From NCBI GenBank assembly GCA_035610835.1, contig CM069450.1, positions 28,641,503 through 28,705,502 on the forward strand: a stretch of DNA of 64,000 nt, written 5' to 3'. The notes under the pieces were generated by a model, which made no database searches, had not been told where the DNA came from, and worked only from the letters and a program-made list of their open reading frames with translations. The DNA is from Ophiura sarsii. Its lineage: Eukaryota; Echinodermata; Ophiuroidea; Amphilepidida; Ophiuridae. Positions 12,330 through 35,626 of this stretch are shown here, in pieces (position 1 is the first letter of the stretch; every line of letters starts with the position of its first letter). A program made the position numbers and the translations under genes.

Positions 12330-12640
12330 CGTGTGGTCCAACGGATTCACTCTCGCTCCACAATGCAAATATTGTGGGTTCGAGCCCCGTTGGTGCCAGC
12401 GTGTTGTGTCCTTGGGCAAGGCACTTTACCGCACTTGCCACGCTTCACCCAGGTGTATAATTGGGTACCGGCTTTAATTCATGTTGGGAAGTAAAACAGA
12501 CTCGCTGTGCGGGAGGAGTGGCGAACCCCCCACAGCCATAAATTACATGGGGGAGTCTGGCCCAAACGCTAATGAAAGAGAGATGGGCACTCCGCGCGCG
12601 AGCTTAAGAAGCTCGGCGCGAGTCTTTACTTTTCTTTTTT
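12330..12640 (+). mobile_element. tRNA-derived SINE
   Basis: The head resembles a tRNA: a degenerate A box (TGGTCCAACGGATTC) and a clear B box GGTTCGAGCCC at 12377-12387, the internal RNA polymerase III promoter. It is followed by the SINE body TGTGTCCTTGGGCAAGGCAC, common in invertebrate SINEs. The 3' part holds a hairpin-like GCGCGAGCTTAAGAAGCTCG near 12596 and ends in a T-rich stretch near 12628-12640. It is not a functional tRNA gene, because the anticodon arm does not fold properly. Confidence 0.75.
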
Positions 12641-13278
12641 TTATCTTAAGGGAGACCGATGTGAGAAGGTCAGGTTGCCGACGACGGCAAACCGTTAAAA
12701 AATCGACCTTGATAATAATGTGCTCCCGCGACACTACAAGCACGGCCAGTTTACTTTACCTTGACTGGACAATAGTTACATAGATCGGTAACGCGGCTTT
12801 CTAACACAGAGAATGACAGAACATGCGAAATTTTTCCAAGCTAAAATCATCTGTTCATCTTATTTTGGTGGACTTGACCGTTTAGAGCAAATAACACTTG
12901 AGAACGTCGTAATCGACCGAGCTAACGAAGTAGTTGGTGATGGGGAAGTGTTTTGCCCAACAAAGTTTAAAACTTTGACACAATATCGTTGGGTAAATGT
13001 TTACCCCAAAACGACCATGTTCCCTATTTTGACCCAATTATGCGTAACACTTTACACAACCGGGGTTGTGAAGAGGTTTTACCCAACACTTGTGGCATTT
13101 TGGTACACATTAATTAGGTAAATTTCATTTACCCAATAATGCTGTGTAGGCAATTTACCCTTTTTGTTGTGTAATACCTACAACATTATGCACATTAAGC
13201 ACATTCTTTGCACATTTTAGCTATGGCGGGTGACAACGGTCAAAGCTTTCTTGCTGGAGGCAGGCCTTGAAGACTTAC
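12641..13278. other. Repeat-like intergenic DNA with GGGTAAA/TTTACCC motifs
   Basis: From about 12950 to 13165, short motifs TTTACCC, GGGTAAA and CCCAACA occur in both orientations, as in a decayed fold-back element. An open frame at 12813-13121 reads through this and has no recognisable domain. I do not call it a gene. Confidence 0.4.
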
Positions 13279-13935
13279 GGCCGAGTTCTCCAAACTAGCG
13301 TAACTTAAGGTAAGCTACCTCCGTAGTAGCTATGCCCTAACTGTAGCCTATATTTCTAACGATGTCATTTTGAGAGCATAACGGGCGAGTAACACCAGAA
13401 TAGTAACTAGCGAGGTAAATATCCACATTAATCAGCATCGTCCCCTGGCAAAATTAATTGTCGCATATGCCAAGTGTTCACCTTTACTTTCATACTTTCA
13501 TATTAAATAATTAATTAATTAATTAATTTGATTGATTGGTTGACTGCTTGTTTGATATTATTTTGCATTCATCATTGTGGATAGATTTAAAATATGTTAT
13601 AATAAATTGGTCATTAATATATCATTGAGTAAATAATTCATACATTGATCATGAATTGTATGATAGAAATCTCCCCTTTATCAGTCTGCATTTATCATCA
13701 TATCTATGCACTCGTCCATCGGGCAAATCAGAAATTATCATATAGTTACAGCATAAACTGTTATGCTTGAACTTACTCTTGGGTCCGGTCAGGTATTAAT
13801 ATTAGCGTAAATTACTCGCAACCTACTAGCCTTAGTAGCTTACCCCGGTTTGCTGTTCTCAAAATGTTGGGCTACGCCTCAGTTACTAGCGAGGTAGCGC
13901 TATTCTTCAGCTAACCGCAATTGGTGAACTCGGCC
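13279..13935. mobile_element. Terminal-inverted-repeat DNA transposon, copy 2 (short form)
   Basis: The ends GGCCGAGTTCTCCAA and TTGGTGAACTCGGCC are inverted repeats. The subterminal blocks match those of the 308-1845 element. The interior is shorter and AT-rich and lacks the CGTACG-flanked insert, so this probably shows the unmodified form of the family. Confidence 0.75.
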
Positions 13936-14660
13936 CATAATCCCAGATTTGAAAATGTGATATGTTTATACATGGTATAGTTACTTTAAGTCGATTATTA
14001 TTCTTTTAGGAGTGAAGTAGCTGTAATAGTCCTGTACTACTTGCGTATATAATAAGCCTTTACGATTATTATACGCAACACTATAGTAAATATTGCCTAG
14101 ATCTCAGACCAGATATGTCACTACTTCACTCCCATAAGACTATTGTTTTATTCTACAGGACTATAACTGTATAAATCATATTACATTTTACCTACAAAAA
14201 GCTGATTGCTACGAGATCAGCTTGAGTGCCGATGTATGCACATTAAACACTCGCCTGCACCAACACAACACTCACCTGCACCAACATAATACCGAGTTAA
14301 TGACCTATTTATGGTCCTACCAACTGTGGACATAGTAGCTACACTTGAACATTGTGCAGTTGTTTACTACTGAGATTGTACATCGCGCAGTAGCCTTCTT
14401 CACATTCGCTTTCTGTCATGCAAAAGGGAGTATGGACACGAAACTACGATGAATCTTACACTTTCGTGGTGTCAAATCATGTTTTACCTAATTACGGGCA
14501 CTTTTCTACACTTCCAGAGTGTAAAGCTCGGAATTCAATAGTGAACTATTGCTTTAATAAAAGTGTTACGAAATCAATGTTTAGCATAATATTGGGTAAA
14601 AAACTACATATTTCTTTTGTACCCAGCATAATTTGACACTCATTTCTTAGCGTGTATGCT
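13936..14660. other. Intergenic DNA with a small inverted pair and no gene
   Basis: Around 14005-14145 there is an imperfect inverted repeat (TTAGGAGTGAAGTAG at 14008 and CTACTTCACTCCCATAAG at 14122), probably another small hairpin element. Two short tandem copies of CTCGCCTGCACCAACA follow near 14252. No credible coding sequence. Confidence 0.4.
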
Positions 14661-15383
14661 TAACCGATTAAATAGACTATTTTCCGAAACGGCACAATAG
14701 CCATCAATGATGATAGGAGCACCTAGTAATTATTAAAAACAACAATGTCACGCGCTTGCTTATTTTAAATTAAACCCCATGCTCATCTACTATAAATGCT
14801 TTATTTTAAAAATCCCCGAACATGCCGTATGCTTCATCACTACAGCAAAGGCAGCAATCTGTAAAACAGTAAACACAGACACTCAGCTAAGCAACAGCGA
14901 TATCACTAGAAAAGCGCGAGGTTCCAACATGTGTATATTATTACGAAATATATAATTACCAAAAATAACTTATAACAAATATCAGTTTAAAGTGTTTCAA
15001 ATTTAATTGTCGCTTTACAATACGTTGATTGTGAATAACATAATGATTAAAAAAATTACGAGATTTCTCATCATGAGATATTATCATAATATTATATTAT
15101 TAATTATATATTGGAAATATTTCCGAAGAAATACGGTGAATTATGGCCGTGAAACAATATTTGACGCCAAATCGAACACCGTTTTAGAAGAATCCAAATG
15201 TAATTTTGCTCTGTGTTTCGCATACGTGGTCGTGGATGACTGCTTTTCCAATTATTGTGTGTAAGCCGTATTTCGAGATGTTGTCACCACTCTCTGAACA
15301 TCTGCAAAATACAAAATTTAATATTGAAGTTCAATAAATAAAACCATTTTTTTTTAGTGAGTGTGTTGAAATTGTATCAATTT

Positions 15384-16480
15384 TCATCAGTGCATCACTT
15401 TCGGCAGTAATACAACGAAGATTTGGAGCATAAAGCAATCTACATTGGCTGCCGTGTATGGCAAGTGTTTTGCACAATACAAGAGATAAACCATGTTTTT
15501 CGGTCGAAAAACCAGGTTCATCAAATCGAAAAACCAAGTTGATCGATTCGATTGTCATAGTTTGTCGATTGCCGTAGTTTGGTTTTTCATCAGTGCATCA
15601 CCATCGGTAGTAATACAACGAGGATTTGGAGCGAAAAGCAATATACATTGGCTGCCGTGTATGGTAAGTATTTTGCACAATACAAGAGATAAACCATGTT
15701 TTTCGGTCGAAAAACCAGGTTCATCAAATCGAAAAACCAAGTTTATCGATTCGATTGTCATAGTTTGTCGATTGCCGTAGTTTTGGTTTTTCATCAGTGC
15801 ATCACCATCGGTAGTAATACAACGAGGATTTGGAGCGAAAAGCAATATACATTGGCTGCCGTGTATGGTAAGTATTTTGCACAATACAAGAGATAAACCA
15901 TGTTTTTCGGTCGAAAAACCAGGTTCATCAAATCGAAAAACCAAGTTTATCGATTCGATTGTCATAGTTCGTCGATTGCCGTAGTTTGGTTTTTCATCAG
16001 TGCATCACCAATCGGTAGTAATACAACGAGGATTTGGAGCGAAAAGCAATATACATTGGCTGCCGTGTATGGTAAGTATTTTGCACAATACAAGAGATAA
16101 ACCATGTTTTTCGGTCGAAAAACCAGGTTCATCAAATCGAAAAACCAAGTTTATCGATTCGATTGTCATAGTTTGTCGATTGCCGTAGTTTGGTTTTTCA
16201 TCAGTGCATCACCATCGGTAGTAATACAACGAGGATTTGGAGCGAAAAGCAATATACATTGGCTGCCGTGTATGGTAAGTATTTTGCGCAATGCAAGAGA
16301 TAAACCACGTTTTTCGGTCGAAAAACCAGGTTCATCAAATCGAAAAACCAAGTTTATCGATTCGATTGTCATAGTTCGTCGATTGCCGTAGTTTGGTTTT
16401 TCATCAGTGTATCACCATCGGCAGTAATACAACGAGGATTGGGTTCGAAAAGCAATACATTGGCTACCGTGTATGGCAAA
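15384..16480. repeat. 204-bp satellite array, about five units
   Basis: The landmark CAAGAGATAAACCA recurs near 15480, 15684, 15888, 16092 and 16296, a steady 204-bp step. Units are nearly identical. Because 204 is a multiple of three, frames stay open through successive units on both strands (for example 15555-15965), so these frames are artefacts of the repeat. Each unit contains GTTTATCGATTCGATTGT, and inverted AAACCA/TGGTTT submotifs. Confidence 0.9.
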
Positions 16481-17679
16481 CAAATGCACATTTTCACTTT
16501 TGTTTTCGGCCTTAAATTCCAAAACTGAGAAAAAGCAAATTAAAACTATATTAAATGGGTAGTTTACCTACATAGGTGGTGAGTTGTCGAGGTTTTATAT
16601 GTTATAAACGATGACAACATTTAGAATATTAATGATTTTCACAGCCCATTTAGCGGGGTCGTGCTTAAATATGTGGATGGGTGCAAATCGGGTGTATGAC
16701 AATTAGGTCACGCATAGCGGCTTTAAAAAGCCACTAGGCGTGACCTGCCGGCTGATTGCTTACGAGCGCCAACAATGATTGTCCGTAATCCCGTGTAAAA
16801 GGTAGGGTAGGCTTAGACATCGTCCACCAGGCGACTGGTCCGATTCCATGTTTTTTTTCGTGCTGGACTTTTTGTGTCACTTTTTGTGACACAAATCTAT
16901 CGATCCGGATACTTTCAGTATGGTCATGCAAATTAAATACGCACAAATTAGTTGCAGACGATAATTCAGAATGGCGATTTTATTGTACTTACGATAGCCA
17001 CCGTTCGGACTTAAATTGTAGCTTTACAGGTAAGCCTCGATATATGGTCCTCGGCCAAAATATTTTCCTCAGAGTTAAACCTATATTTTTGTATATGTGA
17101 TTTTTTTCTATCTTTTACTTGAAAAAAATAATTTAATTGAAACAACGTGGATAATATTGTTAGGGCGCCATCTAAGCTAAGCGTAACGAAGAGTAACGAA
17201 AATGCACACATTTGACTAAATAAAACCATTTCAAGTGAATCTTCACTATGAATTTGAGCCAAAAACAAAACGCATTTCGCATTTGACTTTTCAGGCTTGC
17301 TACTGGAAACAAACTTTTTTTCTTCTTCTTCTTCCTAATACGATCTATTTTTTCGGTTTCCCGTACACATTAATCGTTTACACAGCCGCTAGAGTAACTA
17401 TATGAGGTGTTTACACATGTGCATTGTGAACATCAGTATTAGCATGTTTCAGAGATTGCCTAAAGAATGTTTTGGTCGGGTATGAATATTCATAAATTAA
17501 ATAGATGAATATTCAATGACAAATATATTACGTCAACATCTTAAGGCCGGCATGAAACGAACTGGTTTTTTTTTCAGTCGACAGAAGGAATTAGTCTAGG
17601 GCAGGCTGACCACACTAATACCAACATCAATATTAACTACAATGAAGACTGATACACCGTTCTGCCCAGTTGAATTTCG

Positions 17680-30422
<12,743 letters not shown>

Positions 30423-30538
30423 TAGCCTAATCCTGGTTTGTATCGATGTCAAAAAGTGATATATTTAGTTCTGACTAAAAGCAAAGGCCTTGTTCGTCGT
30501 CGTAGAATAATCATAGGCGTGCGCAGGATTCTTTTACC

Positions 30539-30560
30539 GGGGGGGGGGGGGGGGGGGGGG
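30539..30560 (+). repeat. Poly(G) run of 22
   Basis: A G run in the transposon-like DNA just upstream of the first exon of gene B. The right-arm counterpart (near 49695-49707) is a short interrupted C tract. Confidence 0.95.
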
Positions 30561-30879
30561 CTTAAAATAATTGTCATTGAATATGCATGATTGAATAATC
30601 AAAGCGGTGCCAAGCACCGCTATCCGCGGTAACGCGGACAGGGGGGAGTCTGAGTGGGGATGTGTCACCCCCCTTGTAACTTGGAATTGGATTTTTTTCT
30701 TAAATTTTCGAAGCCATTTGGTGTGTAATTTTGACCAATATTTTATTGAAAAGCCTTAACTTCATTTTCAATCAATATTGGCTCATTATCAATACCATTA
30801 CAAATTGGATTGTTTCCCTTCAATTTTGCAAAAGCAAACAACACGGCGTAAGGGTTTGAAATTGCGCATAAAGTAAAAT

Positions 30880-32075
30880 GATTTGCGCGGAGCGCGAACA
30901 TATTGGCTATTGTAAAAAGCAAGGTTTAAAAAACGTTATTGAAGCCATGCTGTTAAGCTTGACTGATAATTAAACAATGAAACTCTACGCGCAAAAAAAT
31001 GTCTATTTGATCCATAAAACGTTTCTGAAGTTCCAATTGAATGAAAAAAAATAGTAACAAGAATTCGTGCTGAGCGCGAACAAAATTGCTATTGTAAAAT
31101 GAAAGGTTTAGAAAAACGTTCCTGGAGCCATTTTGCAAAGCTTGAATAATAAATAAACAGTGAAACTAATTCGCGCGTAGCGTACAAAATATGCATATGT
31201 GATGCGATCTGTGAAAACCCGCCACATGGTGGCATTTTTCATATTGGAGATATTTATATCATAAGAAAGCTAAAACTGTGCTGATTACAGAACTGTTTCG
31301 ACCATTTTTCCACGATCACTACAAAAAAATTGATGAGTGAATGATGATTGTGATGTCATCAAAAGCTACAAAACAAGAAATCATGAAAACAGGCCAAAAA
31401 AGATACATAATTTAATATAATAACATTATAAGGTTAATAATAAAAGTGACTTAAGTAAGTTTTTGAAGTGAAATTTCATGAAAGATGATGACACAAAGTA
31501 TTGGAAACTAATTTTCTTTAAAAAAATCTAAAAAAAAGACCCATAATCCCTAGTTCACATTTTGCGACATCCGACGGGTTTTCACAGATCACATCACATA
31601 TTGTAACACTAAAAAGATCCAGAAAACGGTTATGAAGCCATCTTGTTGAATATGAATAACACAAAATTAAAAATAATTCCCGCGGAGCGCGACAAAATTG
31701 GCTATTGTAAAAATAAAGGTTTAGAAAAACGTTCCTGAAGCCACCTTGTCTTGAATAATAACGCGCTCAAAAAAATGTATATTTTAACAATAAAAAGGTA
31801 TAGAAAACGTTTCTAAAGACATCTTGTTCAAATTGAATAACAAAATATTAAAACAAAAATTTGGCTATTGTAAAAAGAAAGGTTAAAACAACCATTCCTG
31901 AAGCCATCTTATTAAGCTTGAATAATAAAACATTTAAAATAATCCGCGCGTAGTGCGCAAAAATTGGTTATTTTAACACTGAAATGGTCCTGAAAACGTT
32001 CCTGAAGCAATCTTATAAAACATTGAAAATAATTTGTGCGAAGCAAAAAAACACCTGGTTATTCTAACACTTGTT
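30880..32075. repeat. Degenerate ~105-bp tandem repeat with GCGCG-TAG-CGCG hairpins, left arm
   Basis: Units share GAAAAACGTTCCTGAAGCCA, then TTGAATAATAAA, then a CGCGCGTAGCGCGC-like palindrome, then AAAATTGGCTATT. About eight or nine units are visible, interrupted by the TA-flanked MITE at 31198. The same array occurs inverted at 47560-49400. Related degenerate units appear at 28730-29100. Confidence 0.75.
31198..31598. mobile_element. Tc1/mariner-type MITE, 401 bp, TA target duplication
   Basis: The ends TGTGATGCGATCTGTGAAAA and, in reverse, TGTGATGTGATCTGTGAAAA, with TA on both sides (31196-31197 and 31599-31600). The interior is AT-rich without coding potential. The right arm has the uninterrupted target (TA at 48005-48006). 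A related single end is near 6700-6740. Confidence 0.85.
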
Positions 32076-32114
32076 CAAATGTTTTTTTCTAACGCTGATC
32101 ATGTCCGGTCTACG

Positions 32115-33603
32115 AAAAGCCATTTCCATAACGCTCTGGTATGACCCACTTTCCGAATGGATTTTGTTGCTGATATTACCCAAGACTACCGGACTTTTTT
32201 CTTGTTTTTCAATCGGTTTGACGCCAATGTTCACCGATTGATACATTCCCGGGTGTACGTCACGTCACATAAACGATCACCGAATTGATGTTGTTCTAAT
32301 TTGCTGGCATGTAAGTTGGTTCCAACCAGAATTTGAGATAAGCTATTGTTAGCAAAATTCAAATTAAGTTTTAGTTGTTCTTTTGACAACATCCATGTTT
32401 TACCGGGAGATGCTGAGAGGTTACCAGTATTGCATAATGAAGATGTTGCACATGCACTAGACAATCCAGCGCTCATCAAACGTCGTATGGGGATTTCATC
32501 AGATTCATTATACTCCTTAGTTTAAATAGGAACCCACCTTAAAACAAAATAAAAAACAACAGCCCAAAATCCACTGCATTCCTTGAAAGAAAATCACAAT
32601 ATATTTAGGAAAACTCCACCATCAAAACAAACGCAATACAAGAATGAACACGACCTCTCCTGTAAAAATACACCAAAACAAATACAAACATATTGGGAAT
32701 ACATCAGTAATATGGTCTCGAGTCTCGCTTTCGATTTAAAGTTGAGTACGATAATAGTTCCTATATATGTTTCGATATCAATGGGAGAAAGTTGCAACAT
32801 TTCTTTATCAGAGCAATCTTGGTTTAACGGGTTCCCTGAAATACAGCTGGATATGTTGAAAAAGCCATTTCCATTCGCTCTGGTATGACCCACTTTCCGA
32901 ATGGATTTTGTTGCTGATATTACCCAAGACTACCGGACTTTTTTCTTGTTTTTCAATCGGTTTGACGCCAATGTTCACCGATTGATACGTTCCCGGGTGT
33001 ACGTCACGTCACATTAACGATCACCGTATTGATGTTGTTCTAATTTGCAGGCATGTAAGTTGATTCCAACCAGCATTTGAGATAAGCTATTGTTAGCAAA
33101 ATCCAAATTAAGTTTTAGTTGTTTTTTGACAACATCCCTGTTTTACCGGGAGATGCTGAGAGGTTACCAGTATTGCATAATGAAGATGTTGCACATGCAC
33201 TAGACAATCCAGCGCTCATCAAACGTCGTATGGGGATTTCATCAGATTCATTATACCTCTAGTTTAAATAGGAACCCACCTTAAAACAAAATAAAAAACA
33301 ACAGCCAAACATCCACTGCATTCCTTGAAAGAAAATCACAATATATTTAGGAAAACTCCACCATCAAAACAAACGCAATACAAGAATGAACACGGCCTCT
33401 CCTGTAAAAATACACCAAAAACAAATACAAACATATTGGGAACACATCAGTAATATGGTCTCGAGTCTCGCTTTCGATTTAAAGTTGAGTACGATAATAG
33501 TTCCTATGTTTCGATATCAATGGGAGAAAGTTGCAACATTTCTTTATCAGAGCAATCTTGGTTTAACGGGTTCCTTGAAATACAGTTGGATATGTTGAAA
33601 ATA
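32115..33603. repeat. Tandem duplication, two units of about 745 bp
   Basis: Unit 1 starts near 32115 (AAAAGCCATTTCCAT) and unit 2 near 32860 with the same block; both end at GGATATGTTGAAAA. Units differ by few substitutions and small indels. The duplicated material begins inside the end of the inverted-duplication arm and extends past it. The frames in it (for example 32583-32888 and 33386-33598) share sequence but no known domain. Confidence 0.9.
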
Positions 33604-35626
33604 CGGATTTGGAAACGTCACAGATTATGTTCCCACTTCCTGTGATTTGACTTTTCGCCGGTAAAAATTCAAAGGATATAATTATGCCCCAAGGGCATAC
33701 ACTAACTTTCATAACCCTGAAAGTGGACCACACAGTCAGTGGTTGACAACAACGTGGATGATTTATTACTGAAATGTCAAAATTACAGGTTCAAAAGTGT
33801 TAAGGGAGTGGGAACATAATGGATTTTCATCGTAAATGATGCTAATCATGGCTTATCTTATTCGGAGGGTAATGTGGTACCAAATTGTGCCAACAATATA
33901 CATCCAAATGTTTATGTAGCCTGTTTGGTCAAAAGGTTATCGGATGTCACTCTATTAAACAAAGAGTATGGCTTACTTTTGTTGAAGTAATGTAGTTTTT
34001 ATTAGAATCATTTAAATACACATTTCCAATCTTGTCTTTTGATATGATATAAAGAGTCATTTTGTTTTTACGAAATAATGTAGTTTTTCATATTTGAAAT
34101 AATGTTCACTTTCTATCGAAAGAGGTAAAATTATGGAAGTGAATTAAACACCATTTTGTCCGCCATCTTAAAATTGATGTACATTAGCAATATAAAAATG
34201 TTGGAAATGAGTTCGTAATGGTCAAACACATTGGCCTATATCTAGTCATTGTATAGATTTTTTTATCATATTATTTAACTGATATATGAATTTTCTCAAG
34301 TTTACCATTTTCGGCGGCCGGGCCGTATTGGCGGCCATCTTGAATATTTGGAGAGGCACATCCCAAATTGGTGTGTGTGTGGGGGGCGGGGGGGGGGGGG
34401 GGGGGGAACCCCTGTACATACCCGACTATTGTCTATAAATATAACATTTGGTTTACATACTACATGTAGTTGATATACAGCATAGTTATACTCTTGTTTG
34501 TATCCTCGGGCAAGGTACTTAGTCTCAATTGCCTCGTCGACCCGAGCGAGATTGGAAAGCTGTTAGGGGATATTACAATATAAGTGCTGATACATTAAGC
34601 TCCGTATCGGCTGCCGGGTAAATGAAGCAAAGTGATTGTGACGATTTCCTAATGGCAGCAGCAAAAACCCGTGGTTTGAAAGTCACGTAGAAATGGTGGT
34701 CCCGTGCATCGGATGACCAATACCCGAGCACGTTAATAGGTTACAGATAATTTTGTAAAGAGTAGGGGATCATCCCGGTCTGTATCTGTTAAGCGCTGTG
34801 TTCTTTGTAGAGCGCTATAAACGAATGTTATAAATAAATCATACATAAATACCAACATGTATGTTTCATGAAACTGACAAGCACAAGTACTAACGGAGTA
34901 TTATATCTTATAAAAGGCCTTTCGAGCATAAGACTAATGATCCGTTCCAGCAAAGCACTTTATAAACCCCTAAGTAATATTTAAGAAATACCAAAAGTGT
35001 ACAACTGAAATGATTGGGGTTTCACACCCATTTTGATACATGCCTCGAGGCATATCTCAGGAAATACTCATTACAGATTGATGACAGTTCCTGGGCAGCG
35101 TGTACAACTATAATTTCTTTTTACTATACACTAAAGAAATTCATCTGATGTGTTTTATAATGTGTTCGGTTGTTTTTAAAACCGGTATAAGTAACTTGTT
35201 TAATCGCAAAAGACTCCGAAACCATAACCGCAAGCAATTAACTGATGTGTTGTAAACGTCAAAGTTAAACGCATGTTTAACTTAACACCGAGTTTTAAAT
35301 ATACGTACGAGAATACGGAATATATTTCATATTATATTCGCTTTTATTCGGTTTTACATCTTTGCGCTTAGGCCTTGAGTCTTATTCCGCATGGTCAGTG
35401 ATGGTTGATAAATTCGTAAGTCAATGAGTTATTAAATCTGGATTAATATGGAAGCGCTGATTAAATGCATAATTATCATTAGATAACACTAGAGGGCGGG
35501 TGTACAATAATATTGAAAAAACAAAACAATATATGATTCATTCTGATGTATGCTCATTGATCATTTGAATCCTACCCATCCATACGGTATTGCAGAATCC
35601 AGTAGACATTTTAACAGCAGTTTATC
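33604..35626. other. Region between the tandem duplication and gene D; SINE-like segment included
   Basis: AT-rich DNA with a 19-G run at 34388-34406 after a short (GT)n. A SINE-like body lies at about 34495-34835 (separate entry). No supported gene. The 200 bp upstream of 35627 contain no obvious TATA box at the expected place. Confidence 0.5.
34495..34835 (+). mobile_element. SINE-like element lacking a clear tRNA head
   Basis: The body TCCTCGGGCAAGGTACTTA followed by CTCAATTGCCTCG resembles the SINE body at 12330 (CCTTGGGCAAGGCAC). The 3' end has GAGCGCTATAAACGAATG and an AT-rich tail, typical of SINE/LINE 3' tails. No B-box-bearing head is visible, so it is probably 5'-truncated. Confidence 0.5.

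Noticed and set aside
12330..12400. Functional tRNA gene
   Set aside because: The B box is good, but the A box and anticodon arm are poor and a SINE body follows directly.
12813..13121. 102-residue ORF
   Set aside because: Built over inverted TTTACCC/GGGTAAA motifs; no recognisable family, and no splice or promoter context.
15555..15965. 136-residue repetitive frame, and similar ones at 15696-16391
   Set aside because: The 204-bp satellite length is a multiple of three, so frames stay open by arithmetic; both strands show it equally.
32583..32888. 101-residue ORF, repeated in part at 33386-33598
   Set aside because: The repetition comes from the 745-bp tandem duplication; the frame is not preserved equally in the second unit and carries no motif.
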